DNA of 64,000 bases from Rhizobium mayense (GCF_030272705.1 NZ_JARFYM010000037.1:1-64000); one strand, 5' to 3'. Positions 51,469 through 62,079 are shown, counted from the first letter of the stretch. Made by a program: numbers and translations. Notes: a model not told the origin generated them from the letters alone.

Positions 51469-52940
51469 TTGATGTACCAGCCCCAGGGCTTGTCGGTGGC
51501 GTATTTGGTGATCTGCTTGGTCTCCAGATAGTTTTCGAGACCCCAGCGGCCGAGTTCACGACCGATGCCTGATTCCTTGTAGCCGCCCCAGGGCGCTTCG
51601 GTGAACGTCGGCTGCGAGCAGTTGACCCAGACGATGCCTGCCCGGAAGGCGGCGGCGACGCGCTCGGCTCGGATGTCGTCCTTGGACATGACGGCCGCGG
51701 CCAGGCCAAAGCGGGAGTCGTTGGCGAGTTCAATCGCCTCTTCTTCCGTCTTGAACGGCTTGATGCAGACGACCGGACCAAAAATCTCCTCAACCCAGGC
51801 GTCACTGTCGAGTGGAACGTCAGTCAATACTGTAGGCTGCAGGTAGTAGCCCTTCTCGAATCCTTCGGGACGCTGTCCGCCGCATGCGACCGTGGCGCCT
51901 GCTTTTCGTGCGGCCTCAATTGCGGCGACGACCTGTTCATGTTGTCGCTTGGAGACCAGCGGGCCGAGGAGAACGCCCTCGTCCAGACCGTTGCCGATCT
52001 TGATCTTGCTCGTCTCCTCGACCAGACGGGCAAGAAGGCGTTCGTAGATGGTTTCCTGCACGAGGACGCGTGACGTCGCCGAGCAGACCTGCCCCTGGTT
52101 CCAGAAGATGCCGAACATGATCCATTCGACTGCCTCGTCGATGTCGGCGTCTTCGAAGACGACGAAGGGCGACTTGCCACCGAGTTCCAGGCTGACGCGC
52201 TTGATGTCGCGGGCGGCTGCGGCCATGATCTTCGAGCCAACCGGGCCGGAGCCGGTGAAGGCGAGCTTGTCGACGCCCTTGTGGTCGATGATCGCCTGGC
52301 CCGCAACCGAGCCGGAGCCAGTAAGGATGTTCAGGACGCCCGCTGGAAGCCCGGCTTCGTCCGCGATGGCAGCGAGTTCGAGCGCGGTAAGCGAGGTTAG
52401 TTCCGCGGGCTTCAGGACGATGGTGCAGCCTGCTGCGAGCGCCGGGGCGACCTTCCAGGCAGCCATGAGCAAGGGATAGTTCCACGGGATAATCGCGCCC
52501 GCGACGCCGATGGGTTCCTTGACGGCCTTCGACGTGAACCGGTCGTCCGGAAGCGCGATGATCTCCTCCGGGTTGTTGTCGAGCTGCTCGGCAAGGCCCG
52601 CGTAGTAGTCGAAGCAGCCTGCCGCATCCGAGATATCCCAGTCCGCTTCAGGGAACGGTTTGCCGTTGTCGAGAACTTCCAACCGGGCAATTTCCGACTG
52701 GCGGGCACGGATTCCCTTGGCAATCGCGCGAAGGTATTTGGCGCGCTGTGCGCCCGTGAGCTTCGGCCAACCATCCTTGTCGAAGGCCCGGCGGGCGGCC
52801 TTGACGGCGATGTCGACATCTTCGGCGGTCGCCGCTCCTATTGTCTGGATGACCTCCTCGGTTGCGGGATTGGTCACCGTGCAGGTGCCTCCCTTGACCG
52901 GCTTCATCCACTTGCCATCGATGTAGAGTTCGCTTCGCAT
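51465..52940 (-). CDS. NAD(P)-dependent aldehyde dehydrogenase (betaine-aldehyde-dehydrogenase-like)
   Basis: The 491-residue ALDH has IPWNYPLLMAAWKVAPALAA, KPAELTSLTALELA, LAFTGSGPVGSKIM and LELGGKSPFVVFEDAD with the active-site Glu, then FWNQGQVCSATSRVLV with the catalytic Cys and EEIFGPVVCI. It most resembles BADH-type enzymes. In hydroxyproline pathways an ALDH oxidises 2-oxoglutarate semialdehyde, and that could be its role. Start ATG at 52940 with AAAGGGA upstream; the ATG at 52946 abuts the site. It overlaps the following gene. Confidence 0.93.
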   Translation of the reverse strand: MRSELYIDGKWMKPVKGGTCTVTNPATEEVIQTIGAATAEDVDIAVKAARRAFDKDGWPKLTGAQRAKYLRAIAKGIRARQSEIARLEVLDNGKPFPEADWDISDAAGCFDYYAGLAEQLDNNPEEIIALPDDRFTSKAVKEPIGVAGAIIPWNYPLLMAAWKVAPALAAGCTIVLKPAELTSLTALELAAIADEAGLPAGVLNILTGSGSVAGQAIIDHKGVDKLAFTGSGPVGSKIMAAAARDIKRVSLELGGKSPFVVFEDADIDEAVEWIMFGIFWNQGQVCSATSRVLVQETIYERLLARLVEETSKIKIGNGLDEGVLLGPLVSKRQHEQVVAAIEAARKAGATVACGGQRPEGFEKGYYLQPTVLTDVPLDSDAWVEEIFGPVVCIKPFKTEEEAIELANDSRFGLAAAVMSKDDIRAERVAAAFRAGIVWVNCSQPTFTEAPWGGYKESGIGRELGRWGLENYLETKQITKYATDKPWGWYIK

Positions 52941-52977
52941 CTTCATTCCCTTTTGCTGTCGTTGCTCGCCCCGGGGC

Positions 52978-54216
52978 TTAGAATCGGTCTACGCGATAGG
53001 GTCTCATGTCGACGGGCGGCTTCCGGCCCGTGATAAGGTCGGCCATGAGACGGGCGGTGGTAGCGCCGTAGGTAAGTCCCAGGTGTCCGTGGCCCGTTGC
53101 ATACCAGACGTTGCTGCGCTTGGCGGACTGCCCAATAACCGGAATGGTGTCCGGCATTGCCGGGCGGTGCCCCATCCATTCGGAGGCCCCCTCGACCTTG
53201 AGATCCGGTAGGGCTTCCTTGGCGCGCTTCACCAGAACCCTCGCACGACGGTAGTCTGGTGCGGCATCAAGGCCCGCCATTTCGACCGTGCCACCGACGC
53301 GGATGCCGCCTGCAGTCGGAGTGACCATGAAAGCGCGCGCTGGCCAGATGAGCGAGTGGCGCATCGAGACGCCGGGGGCCATGATCTGTGTGTGATAGCC
53401 ACGCTCGGTCTCGAGCGGGATAGGTTCACCAAGCATGGCGGAGAGACGGCCAGTGAAGGCGCCCGCGGCAAGGACTGCGCCGCCCGCCTGGAGCTTCCGG
53501 CCATCGCGGAGGCAGATCGACTTGACCGCAGTGGCATCGTGCTCAAACCCGACAACGTCGCCGGTCTCCATCGTTCCGCCCAGTTGTTGAAACTTCTCAG
53601 CCAGCGCGAGGACCAGCTTGTAGGGATCTGAAACGGAGCGATTGTCCGGGAAGAGAACGGCCTTGCCAATCCTGGTGGTGATCGCGGGCTCCAGGTCGCG
53701 GATCGCGTTGCCACCGAGAACCTCGTACCGGAACCCGAAACGGTCGAGGATTTCAATGTGCTCGTGATCGGCCTTGAACTCAGCCTCGTCGGTGTAGAGG
53801 CTGAGACATCCTTCCGCCGACAACATGTGCTGCAGGCCGGTCTCCGCAAGCAACGCGTCGAGGTCTTCATAGACGCGGCTGCAGAGAATGGAGCCGGCCG
53901 CCTCGAGCTCGCGAAGCTTCGAAGGGCGACTTGCCGCGACGAAGCGCAGGAACCAGGGTATCAATCTTGGCATGTAGGACGGGCGGATGCGAACCGGCCC
54001 TTCCGGATCGAGCATCCATCCGGGCATCTGCGCCCAGATGCCCGGTCGCGAGGCCGGCATGAATTCGGTGACAGCGATGCTAGCCATGTTGCCGTAGGAC
54101 GCGCCCTTGCCCGGGGCGCTCCGGTCGACGAGAACGACAGACTCGCCGCGGCGCTGTAGCTGGTATGCGATGGCGGTACCGATGATCCCGGCGCCGACTA
54201 CGACGGTCTGTGCCAC
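52978..54216 (-). CDS. FAD-dependent D-amino-acid oxidase/dehydrogenase (DadA-like)
   Basis: The 412-residue protein starts with the FAD-binding TVVVGAGIIGTAIAYQLQRRG. It has DAO-family motifs GKGASYGNMASI, LAAGAFTGRLSAMLGEPIPL, and IPVIGQSAKRSNVWYATGHGHLGLTYG at the C-terminus. Relatives oxidise D-proline or cis-4-hydroxy-D-proline to the imino acid. Its position between the DapA-family and epimerase genes fits the hydroxyproline route (HypO-like step). Cell location is the membrane-associated cytoplasmic face if it feeds the electron chain. Confidence 0.9.
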   Translation of the reverse strand: MAQTVVVGAGIIGTAIAYQLQRRGESVVLVDRSAPGKGASYGNMASIAVTEFMPASRPGIWAQMPGWMLDPEGPVRIRPSYMPRLIPWFLRFVAASRPSKLRELEAAGSILCSRVYEDLDALLAETGLQHMLSAEGCLSLYTDEAEFKADHEHIEILDRFGFRYEVLGGNAIRDLEPAITTRIGKAVLFPDNRSVSDPYKLVLALAEKFQQLGGTMETGDVVGFEHDATAVKSICLRDGRKLQAGGAVLAAGAFTGRLSAMLGEPIPLETERGYHTQIMAPGVSMRHSLIWPARAFMVTPTAGGIRVGGTVEMAGLDAAPDYRRARVLVKRAKEALPDLKVEGASEWMGHRPAMPDTIPVIGQSAKRSNVWYATGHGHLGLTYGATTARLMADLITGRKPPVDMRPYRVDRF

Positions 54217-54277
54217 TTTGGTCCCTCAATGTTATGGCGGCGGCCGAGACGGAGGTTGTCCCGGTCGCCGGTGAATC

Positions 54278-55156
54278 CTACCAATTCAGAATCGGTTGCA
54301 TCGCAGCCTTGAATTCTGCCTTCTCGTCGGCGGTCAGCTCGCCAAGTGGAGCACGGCAGTTGCCGACCGGCAGACCCTGGAGTTCGCAGCCGTACTTGAC
54401 CTTCTGCACGAACTTGCCGCTCTCCAGAATGTTCATCGCCCGGTAGAGCACGATCATCTTCTCGCACGCGGCGTTTAGATCGCCCGAGCGGAAGGTGCGG
54501 TCGAGATCGACGCAGGCCTTCGCCATGCAGTTGGCCGGACCGCAGATCCACGCGTCGGCACCCCAGAACATGAAGTCGAGTGCGATATCATCCGAACCGG
54601 AGACGAGGTCGATGCGGCCCTTATACCGCGAGTGAATGTCGATCGCCCGCTGGAGGGAACCGGAGCTTTCCTTTATGCCGAGAACACGCGGATCGTCAGC
54701 AAGAGCATCCAGGATGTCGAAGCCGATCTCCACGCCATCCTTGTAGGGATAGCTGTAGAGGACGAGATTGATGTCGGTCTCCCCGAGCACTCTTTGGAAA
54801 TGAGCAAGGAGCTCCTCCTGGGTCGGGCGGGTGTAGAACGGTGTCGCGAGCAGAACAGTGTCGTAACCGATCTCCTTGGCCCGCAGCGTGTTCTCGATGA
54901 CCTCGCGAGTCGCGGGAGCATTTGTACCAGCAATCAGGATTTCATCTTCATTAGCGAAGTCCTTGACGAACTTCAGCACTTCGAGGCGCTCGTCATTGGA
55001 CAGCGCGGAGTATTCGCCCGTGGATCCCATCGGAACCCAGCCTGTGACCCCCGCTTCGCGCAAGGCCGTCAGATGCTTCTCATAGGCCTTGAAATCGACC
55101 TTTCCGTTCGCGTCGAACGGGGTGATTAGCGCGGGCATGACGCCGGAAAGCTTCAT
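54278..55156 (-). CDS. DapA/NAL-family lyase or deaminase
   Basis: The 292-residue TIM-barrel protein has the family pattern GVMPALITPFDANGKVD, GWVPMGSTGEYSALSNDERL, LYSYPYKDGVEI with the conserved Tyr and VLGIKESSGSLQRAI with the Schiff-base Lys. DapA-family proteins next to DadA-like and hydroxyproline-epimerase genes usually deaminate pyrroline-4-hydroxy-2-carboxylate to 2-oxoglutarate semialdehyde. That reaction fits the ALDH downstream. A real dihydrodipicolinate synthase is unlikely in this context. Confidence 0.9.
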   Translation of the reverse strand: MKLSGVMPALITPFDANGKVDFKAYEKHLTALREAGVTGWVPMGSTGEYSALSNDERLEVLKFVKDFANEDEILIAGTNAPATREVIENTLRAKEIGYDTVLLATPFYTRPTQEELLAHFQRVLGETDINLVLYSYPYKDGVEIGFDILDALADDPRVLGIKESSGSLQRAIDIHSRYKGRIDLVSGSDDIALDFMFWGADAWICGPANCMAKACVDLDRTFRSGDLNAACEKMIVLYRAMNILESGKFVQKVKYGCELQGLPVGNCRAPLGELTADEKAEFKAAMQPILNW

Positions 55157-55181
55157 TAGTTCATTCTCCTGTATCGATTGC

Positions 55182-55847
55182 TTAGATTGCGAGCTTCTTG
55201 AGGATCCGCCCTTCGACGAGCGTGACGGCGCGCGTCAGAGGGAAGGCGATCACGAAGTAGATCAGAGCGACGACAGTCAGCACTTCGACAGGCCGCGCGG
55301 TATTGTTGGAGATGTTCTGTCCGACGAACATCAGGTCGGCCATGCCGACCGCTGAGACGAGCGCGCTCTCCTTAAACAGGCTGACGCAGTTGGAGAGCAA
55401 GGTCGGGATAGCTCGCAGCACCGCCTGCGGAAGAATCACGCTCGTAACCTGGACCCGGCGTGGAAGACCAAGCGCAACGCATGCGTCGAACTGCTCCGGC
55501 CCGATGGACTTGAGACTTGCCCGGAACGTCTCGCTGGTGATCGCTCCCATGTAGAGTGTCAAAGCTATGACGCCTGACATGAAGTTCGAAAGTTCGACAC
55601 CAAGGATCAGTGGCAGGCAGAAGAAGATCCAGAAAAGCTGGATCAGGACCGGTGTTCCGCGGAAGAATTCCACGTAGATGCTAGAGATGAAACGAAGCGT
55701 CGTGCTGCGAGAGGTTCTGGCGAGGCCTACGAAGAACCCCAGCGAGCAACCCAGCAGGATGCAGACGGCGGTGAGCTCAAGTGTCGTCAGTAACCCTAGA
55801 AGAAGAGCATGTTCGAACCGTGCAAGGACGGAGAAATCGAGCGACAT
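55182..55847 (-). CDS. Amino-acid ABC transporter permease (HisM-type), second
   Basis: The 221-residue protein has about five membrane helices and the polar-amino-acid permease EAA loop (FDACVALGLPRRVQVTSVILPQA). YVEFFRGTPVLIQLFWIFF is the typical R-G-T-P motif. AGGAGG lies before the ATG at 55847; the longer frame is an artefact of the preceding gene. It pairs with the permease just upstream to form the membrane channel. Confidence 0.93.
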   Translation of the reverse strand: MSLDFSVLARFEHALLLGLLTTLELTAVCILLGCSLGFFVGLARTSRSTTLRFISSIYVEFFRGTPVLIQLFWIFFCLPLILGVELSNFMSGVIALTLYMGAITSETFRASLKSIGPEQFDACVALGLPRRVQVTSVILPQAVLRAIPTLLSNCVSLFKESALVSAVGMADLMFVGQNISNNTARPVEVLTVVALIYFVIAFPLTRAVTLVEGRILKKLAI

Positions 55848-55857
55848 CACAGCCCTC

Positions 55858-56520
55858 CTAGCTTGCGAGCAGTTGACGGCGGCGTTCCAGCAGGCCCACG
55901 ATCTGAGTGACTGGAAACGACACGGCAAAATAGATGAGAGCGACGACCGTGAAGGTCTCGATGGGACGGTAGGTCTCTGTCGCCAGCGACTTTCCTTCGT
56001 ACATGAGATCGGCGATCGCCACGATGGCCACAAGCGCGCTCTGCTGGAAGATGACAATCCCGTTCGTCAGAAGCACGGGGATCGAGGCCCGGAACGCAGT
56101 CGGAAATACGATGTACATGACGCGTTGCCAGGGATTGAGCCCGAGCGCGATTCCTGCATCGAGCTGCTCCTTGGGAACCGCCTGGATGGAGGCACGATAG
56201 GCCTCGGCGTTGAACGCAGTAAGATTGAGCCCAAGGGCCATGACGCCCATGGTGATCGGGTCAAGAAAGACGTCGAACAGCATGGGCACGCAGTAGAAAA
56301 TCCAGACGATCTGCACGAGTGCAGGCGTGCAACGGAAGAATTCCACGAACAGCATGAAGGGCAATCGCACCACGCGGTACGGGCTCATCAGCAGCAGTGC
56401 GAGCCCGAAGCCGGCGACGATGCCGATGATGTTGGCCGCGGCGGTCAGTTCCAGCGAGACCACCAATCCTCTTAGTAGAGGTGCGAAAGACACGGAATTG
56501 AAGTCGAAAGTATAGTTCAT
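55858..56520 (-). CDS. Amino-acid ABC transporter permease (HisM-type), first
   Basis: The 220-residue protein has about five membrane helices, FVEFFRCTPALVQIVWIFYC (here R-C-T-P rather than the usual R-G-T-P) and the EAA loop LDAGIALGLNPWQRVMYIVFPTA. AGAGGAGG supports the ATG at 56520. It follows the ATPase gene by 11 bases and precedes the second permease by 10. Confidence 0.93.
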   Translation of the reverse strand: MNYTFDFNSVSFAPLLRGLVVSLELTAAANIIGIVAGFGLALLLMSPYRVVRLPFMLFVEFFRCTPALVQIVWIFYCVPMLFDVFLDPITMGVMALGLNLTAFNAEAYRASIQAVPKEQLDAGIALGLNPWQRVMYIVFPTAFRASIPVLLTNGIVIFQQSALVAIVAIADLMYEGKSLATETYRPIETFTVVALIYFAVSFPVTQIVGLLERRRQLLAS

Positions 56521-56531
56521 GACCGCCTCCT

Positions 56532-57314
56532 CTATTGCTTGATGTGGAAGACGCGGTCGATGAACTCCTTGGTACGCTCCTCCTTCGGAGAGCCGAGCAC
56601 CTGTTCCGGAGGACCGTCCTCGACGACAACGCCGCCCGCACAGAAGATCACCCGCGACGCAATATTCTTCGCAAACCACATGTCGTGCGTGACGATCATC
56701 ATCGGCATGTTCTGCGAGGCGAGCTGCATGATGACGTGTTCGACCTCGCTGACCAGCTCGGGGTCGAGGGCCGACGTCACTTCGTCGAAGAGCATCAGCT
56801 TCGGATCGAGCATCAAGGCGCGGGCGATGGCAACACGCTGCTTCTGGCCACCGGAAAGTTGTGCCGGATAGGCCGTCGCCTTTGCACCGAGGCCGAATCT
56901 CTCAAGCAGGGCCTGTGCGCGGGCTTCCGCCTTGGCCTTCGGCTCGCCGCGCACCTTGCACGGCGCGAGGACAAGGTTTTGGATGACGTTGAGATGCGGG
57001 AAGAGCGTATAGTGCTGGAACACCATGCCGATCGAACGCCGGACTTCCGTGTCGATGACGGTCTTCTTGCCCCGTCCATCGGACGAGATATAGGGCTTTC
57101 CGTCAAAGCTCACGCTTCCGCTATCGATTTGTTCAAGACCCATCATGACGCGCAGGAGCGTGCTCTTGCCGCCGCCGCTGGGACCAATGACGACGACGCG
57201 GTCGCCGGGCTTCATTTCGATGTCGATGCCCTTGAGCACCTGAATTGCGCCATAGCCGTAGCTTTTGTGCAGCGCCTGCATTTTCACGAGCGGTAGGCTG
57301 GAAGACATTGTCAT
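56532..57314 (-). CDS. Amino-acid ABC transporter ATPase (HisP/GlnQ-type)
   Basis: The 260-residue protein has Walker A (VVVIGPSGGGKSTLLR), the signature (QLSGGQKQRVAIARAL), Walker B (LMLFDEVTSALDPEL) and the switch His (MIVTHDMWFA). It powers uptake of a polar amino acid, with the two permeases and binding protein in the same operon. The Asp-rich PxKARA segment in the middle is family-like. The first ATG at 57314 is used; the ATG at 57308 is a possible alternative. Confidence 0.94.
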   Translation of the reverse strand: MTMSSSLPLVKMQALHKSYGYGAIQVLKGIDIEMKPGDRVVVIGPSGGGKSTLLRVMMGLEQIDSGSVSFDGKPYISSDGRGKKTVIDTEVRRSIGMVFQHYTLFPHLNVIQNLVLAPCKVRGEPKAKAEARAQALLERFGLGAKATAYPAQLSGGQKQRVAIARALMLDPKLMLFDEVTSALDPELVSEVEHVIMQLASQNMPMMIVTHDMWFAKNIASRVIFCAGGVVVEDGPPEQVLGSPKEERTKEFIDRVFHIKQ

Positions 57315-57379
57315 GGCCGATCTCGGTTTGTCTGAAAGCGAGAACGGGCGCCGGCGGCGTGAGCCGACGCCCGGCTGGA

Positions 57380-58213
57380 TCAGTTGGAACCCTTGAGGAC
57401 CTGATCGACGGCTTTCTTGATGAGCGCGTCCACCTGGCCTGTCGCAACCTTTTCTTCCAGGAAGATGTTCACGACTTCGACGTCGGCGGCCGACATGTTA
57501 TGCGGCAGGCCGAAAGACACACCCTGCTTGGCAAGCGCGGGGGTCGGGTTGAGTGCGACCGCCCAGTCGGGATTTGCCTGCGTAAGAAGCAGATTGGTGT
57601 CGGAGGCGTCGACTAGAACGTCGGCACGCTTCGAGGTCAGGGCCAGCCGCGTCTCGTCGTTGCCGGGAAGACGCATGATCGTGGCGTTCTTGACGGCAGC
57701 CGAGATGGCCTTGTCCTGCGCGGTGCCGGACATGACCGCCATGGTCACGCCTGCCTTGTCCAGATCGGCGACGGACGAAGCACCCTGCGGGATCTTGGGG
57801 TTATTCTTGTTGTAGGCAAGAGAGATCTGGTACTCCATCGCCGGGATCGAGAACTGCACGGCCATGGCGCGCGCTGGCGTCCGGTTCAAGGCCAACGACA
57901 CGTCCCACTTGCCAGCCTGAAGGCCGGCCACGATGTTGTCCCATGTGGTGTCGACGAACTCGGGCTTCACTTTCAGAGCCTCGGCGAATTCACGGCAAAG
58001 ATCCGCATAGAACCCGGAATACTCGCCCGTTGCCGGATCACGCATGATGTAGGGCGGAGCGACGGCGGCGCCGCACTTAAGCACGCCTGCTTTCTGCACG
58101 CCCTGCCAGTACCCTTCGGCCGTTTGGGCTTGAGCTGCGGTTATGGAAAGGCCTCCCACCAGGGCGAGCGCGGGCATCGCCCGCAGTGCGGACGTTATCA
58201 TCTTCGAAAGCAT
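57380..58213 (-). CDS. Periplasmic amino-acid-binding protein of the ABC transporter
   Basis: The 277-residue protein has a signal peptide (MITSALRAMPALALVGGLSITAAQAQ) and a SBP_bac_3 domain: GVLKCGAAVAPPYIMRDPATGEYSGFYADLCREFAEAL, then WDNIVAGLQAGKWDVSLALN and FGLPHNMSAADVEVVNIFLE. It captures a small amino acid in the periplasm. It is the first gene of the leftward operon. The ATG at 58213 has GAGGA upstream. Its ligand is presumably the amino acid degraded by the downstream enzymes. Confidence 0.9.
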   Translation of the reverse strand: MLSKMITSALRAMPALALVGGLSITAAQAQTAEGYWQGVQKAGVLKCGAAVAPPYIMRDPATGEYSGFYADLCREFAEALKVKPEFVDTTWDNIVAGLQAGKWDVSLALNRTPARAMAVQFSIPAMEYQISLAYNKNNPKIPQGASSVADLDKAGVTMAVMSGTAQDKAISAAVKNATIMRLPGNDETRLALTSKRADVLVDASDTNLLLTQANPDWAVALNPTPALAKQGVSFGLPHNMSAADVEVVNIFLEEKVATGQVDALIKKAVDQVLKGSN

Positions 58214-58296
58214 CGGCATTCCTCTTTTGCTGTGCGCGAAGCGCGTTGTTCCACTCGTCGGCTGAAGCCGTTTCTGTTGTTTTTCGTGTCGGCTAC

Positions 58297-58333
58297 GTGT
58301 CGACTGACTATTAATTGTCAACAGGGTGTCGAC
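58297..58333. promoter_or_regulatory. Candidate GntR operator between the divergent promoters
   Basis: GTGTCGAC occurs twice (58297-58304 and 58326-58333), 29 bp apart, in the 199-bp gap between the binding-protein gene and the GntR gene. Each is near-palindromic around GTCGAC. GntR/FCD regulators bind such repeats. This is the most probable regulatory site of both promoters. Confidence 0.5.
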
Positions 58334-58412
58334 AAAGTCAAGCGAAAATTTTATATTGCTGCGAAACTGGATTTCTGGCCCAATGCGCCTTCCGTGAGCG
58401 AAAGGGACTTAA

Positions 58413-59132
58413 GTGTCTGACGAAATTGAAGTGAAGCGAACCCGAGGAACGGGCTCGAGAAGCGTCTACGAAACACTGCGCAACGAGATCCTCTCCCTTG
58501 CGCTACCGCCGGGCCAACTGCTCGACGAGACGACGCTCGCTGAGCGCTTCAACATGTCCCGCGCGCCGGTCCGAGAAGCACTGATCCGGCTGGGATCCGA
58601 CGAACTGGTCGTCACCCTCTCGAACCGAAGCACGATCGTCTCGCCTATCGAGATCGCGACGTTCCCCAAATATGTCGAGGCTCTGGACATTGCACAGCGC
58701 ATGAACACGAGGCTCGCTGCGGCACTGCGCACCGACGCCGACCTCAAGGTGATCGCCAAGCGCGACAAGGCCTTCGCGGCCGCGGTCAAGACCGGAAACC
58801 ATCTGGCGATGTCGGAAGCCAACAAGGAATTCCACATGGCGATCGCCCATGCCGGCAAGAACCCGTATCTGGCGACATTCTACGAGAAGCTTCTCTCCCA
58901 GGGCCAGCGCATGCTCCATCTGCATTTCGAGTATTTGGAGAGAACCCACGAAGGCTACCTTCTGACAGACGAACACAGCCAGATGCTGGAAGCCATCCGC
59001 GATCGGAATGTTGACCGCGCCGACGAGCTCGCTCACGCCCACACGCGCCAGTTCCAGCAAAACTTCATCAACTTCATGCGGGAGAACTACACGACCGACG
59101 TAGCGCTCGGGCCGCTCAAGGCTGCCGAGTAG
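58413..59132 (+). CDS. GntR-family (FCD) transcriptional regulator
   Basis: The 239-residue protein has a GntR winged helix (SVYETLRNEILSLALPPGQLLDETTLAERFNMSRAPVREALIRL) and an FCD ligand domain with metal-binding His residues (EFHMAIAHAGKNPY and LTDEHSQMLEAIRDRN). It probably senses the pathway substrate or intermediate and controls the divergent transporter/catabolic operon. The start is GTG with AAAGGGA upstream. It is three bases from the proC-like gene, so both are co-transcribed. Confidence 0.93.
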   Translation: MSDEIEVKRTRGTGSRSVYETLRNEILSLALPPGQLLDETTLAERFNMSRAPVREALIRLGSDELVVTLSNRSTIVSPIEIATFPKYVEALDIAQRMNTRLAAALRTDADLKVIAKRDKAFAAAVKTGNHLAMSEANKEFHMAIAHAGKNPYLATFYEKLLSQGQRMLHLHFEYLERTHEGYLLTDEHSQMLEAIRDRNVDRADELAHAHTRQFQQNFINFMRENYTTDVALGPLKAAE

Positions 59133-59135
59133 AGC

Positions 59136-59918
59136 ATGACGATTTCAAGCATCGGCTTCGTCGGAACCGGAGCCATAACCGAAGCCATGGTCCGCGGAAT
59201 CCTCGCCGAACCGCCCTTCACGGCACGAGTCTACCTCTCACCGCGTAACGAGCAGACCGCCGGCCGCCTCGCATCCGAGTTCGTACCCGTGGAGGTCGCA
59301 AGGGACAACCAAACCGTGGTCGATAGCACTGACCTTGTTGTCCTGGCGATACGTCCGCAGGTCGCCGAGGCGATCGTCAAAGATCTCGTCTTCCGTCCAA
59401 GTCAGCTTGTGATCAGCCTCGTCGCGGCGACAGAAAGACAGACGCTGCTCGACTGGATCGGTGAGGACGTCCGTCTGGTTCAGGCGATCCCGCTGCCTTT
59501 CGTCGCCAGCAGGCAGGGTGTCACGGCGATGTATCCTCCGGACACGGACGTCGCCGCGCTCTTCGACGCTCTTGGTACCGCGGTGCAATGTACGTCGAAG
59601 AAGGAGTACAATCTCCTGGCGGCCGCCAGCGCGCTGATGTCGACCTACTTTGGCATCATGGAAGCCGCGACCAATTGGCTTGAAGGCAACGGGCTGGAAA
59701 GACCAAAGGCGCAGGCCTATCTCGCACCTCTGTTCGAAAGCCTGGCAAGACGCGCGAGCGCGAGTTTGCGGGCGGACTTCTCCGAGCTCAGCCGCGAGTT
59801 TGCCACCAGGGGCGGGTTGAACGAACAGGTCCTGGATGACTTTCAGACGAAGGGCGGGGCCTCAGCGCTGCAGGCGGCGCTGGACCGCGTGCTCGCCCGC
59901 ATCGATGGCCACACTTAG
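59136..59918 (+). CDS. Pyrroline-5-carboxylate reductase-family protein
   Basis: The 260-residue protein begins SIGFVGTGAITEAMVRGILA, the Rossmann NAD(P)-binding start of ProC. VVLAIRPQ and the C-terminal helical dimerisation part (RRASASLRADFSELSREFAT, then GGLNEQVLDDFQTKGG) match the family. ProC makes proline from pyrroline-5-carboxylate; ProC-like proteins in catabolic clusters can act on related imino acids. It follows the GntR gene and is likely co-regulated with the pathway. Confidence 0.88.
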   Translation: MTISSIGFVGTGAITEAMVRGILAEPPFTARVYLSPRNEQTAGRLASEFVPVEVARDNQTVVDSTDLVVLAIRPQVAEAIVKDLVFRPSQLVISLVAATERQTLLDWIGEDVRLVQAIPLPFVASRQGVTAMYPPDTDVAALFDALGTAVQCTSKKEYNLLAAASALMSTYFGIMEAATNWLEGNGLERPKAQAYLAPLFESLARRASASLRADFSELSREFATRGGLNEQVLDDFQTKGGASALQAALDRVLARIDGHT

Positions 59919-60463
59919 AAGGTCGGCGGCGTGCAGGCGCTGATGACCTCGCACGCGACCGGGCCGACACACCGGAAGCGATGCGGGCGTCGGCTTTCGA
60001 AGTAGTAAGCGTCTCCCGGACCGAGGATTTTCCGCTCGTTGTCGACCGTGACCTCGAGCCTTCCGGACAGAATGATCCCGCCCTCCTCTCCCTCGTGGAC
60101 CAATGGCACCTTCCCGGTGTCCGCGCCCGGCTGGTAGCATTCTTTCAGCATCTGCAGGCTCCTGCCGAACATGCTCTCGCCAACCTGGCGGTAGGAGATC
60201 CCGCCCTTGCCGATTTCCACCAACTCTTCCGACGCATAGAAGGCCTTCTTCGGTGTTTCAGGCTCGAGGGCAAAGAATTCCGCCAGTCCGATCGGGATGC
60301 CGTCGAGGATGCGTTTCAACGCCCCGACAGACGGGTTCGAGTTGTTCGATTCGATCAACGAGATGGTGGAGTTCGGGACGCCCGTCTTTTTCGCGAGTTC
60401 CCGCTGGGACATATTGTGAGAGGTGCGCACATAGCGCAGACGGTTTCCGATATCGATGGACAT
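59915..60463 (-). CDS. PuuR-like XRE/cupin transcriptional regulator
   Basis: The 182-residue protein has an XRE helix-turn-helix (IGNRLRYVRTSHNMSQRELAKKTGVPNSTISLIE) and a C-terminal cupin (VPLVHEGEEGGIILSGRLEVTVDNERKILGPGDAYYFESRRPHRFRCVG). This is the PuuR-type layout used for control of amine and amino-acid catabolism. It is divergent from the aminotransferase gene and overlaps the proC-like gene end by four bases. The true start is at 60463; a longer upstream frame is a shadow of the next gene. Confidence 0.92.
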   Translation of the reverse strand: MSIDIGNRLRYVRTSHNMSQRELAKKTGVPNSTISLIESNNSNPSVGALKRILDGIPIGLAEFFALEPETPKKAFYASEELVEIGKGGISYRQVGESMFGRSLQMLKECYQPGADTGKVPLVHEGEEGGIILSGRLEVTVDNERKILGPGDAYYFESRRPHRFRCVGPVACEVISACTPPTF

Positions 60464-60478
60464 ATCCGATTGTTTTGG

Positions 60479-60496
60479 TTGTTCAGGATAGAACAA
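60479..60496. promoter_or_regulatory. Candidate PuuR-like operator
   Basis: TTGTTC-AGGATA-GAACAA is a perfect 6-bp inverted repeat 16 bases before the regulator start, within the divergent gap to the aminotransferase gene. It is the likely site for autoregulation and control of the aminotransferase. Assignment is by symmetry and position. Confidence 0.5.
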
Positions 60497-60604
60497 ATAA
60501 TAGAATCTGAATTCATATTTTTCAATAGGTTGCATCCATGAAGAAAAGGACTTGTTCGCTCTTCCGAAATGCATGAATCCTGCGCCAAGCCGAAGGAGGG
60601 CACG

Positions 60605-61939
<1,335 letters not shown>

Positions 61940-62079
61940 TCGATCGTTGCTTGAACTAGGCCACGGCGGAAATGACACCATTGCTGCCACGCGGAGAGCG
62001 CGATGCGCGAAGGTCGTCCATTGGCAGGTTTGAACATGACGGCATTGTGCTTGTTTTCGCCCATTGCCCTCGTCGATCT

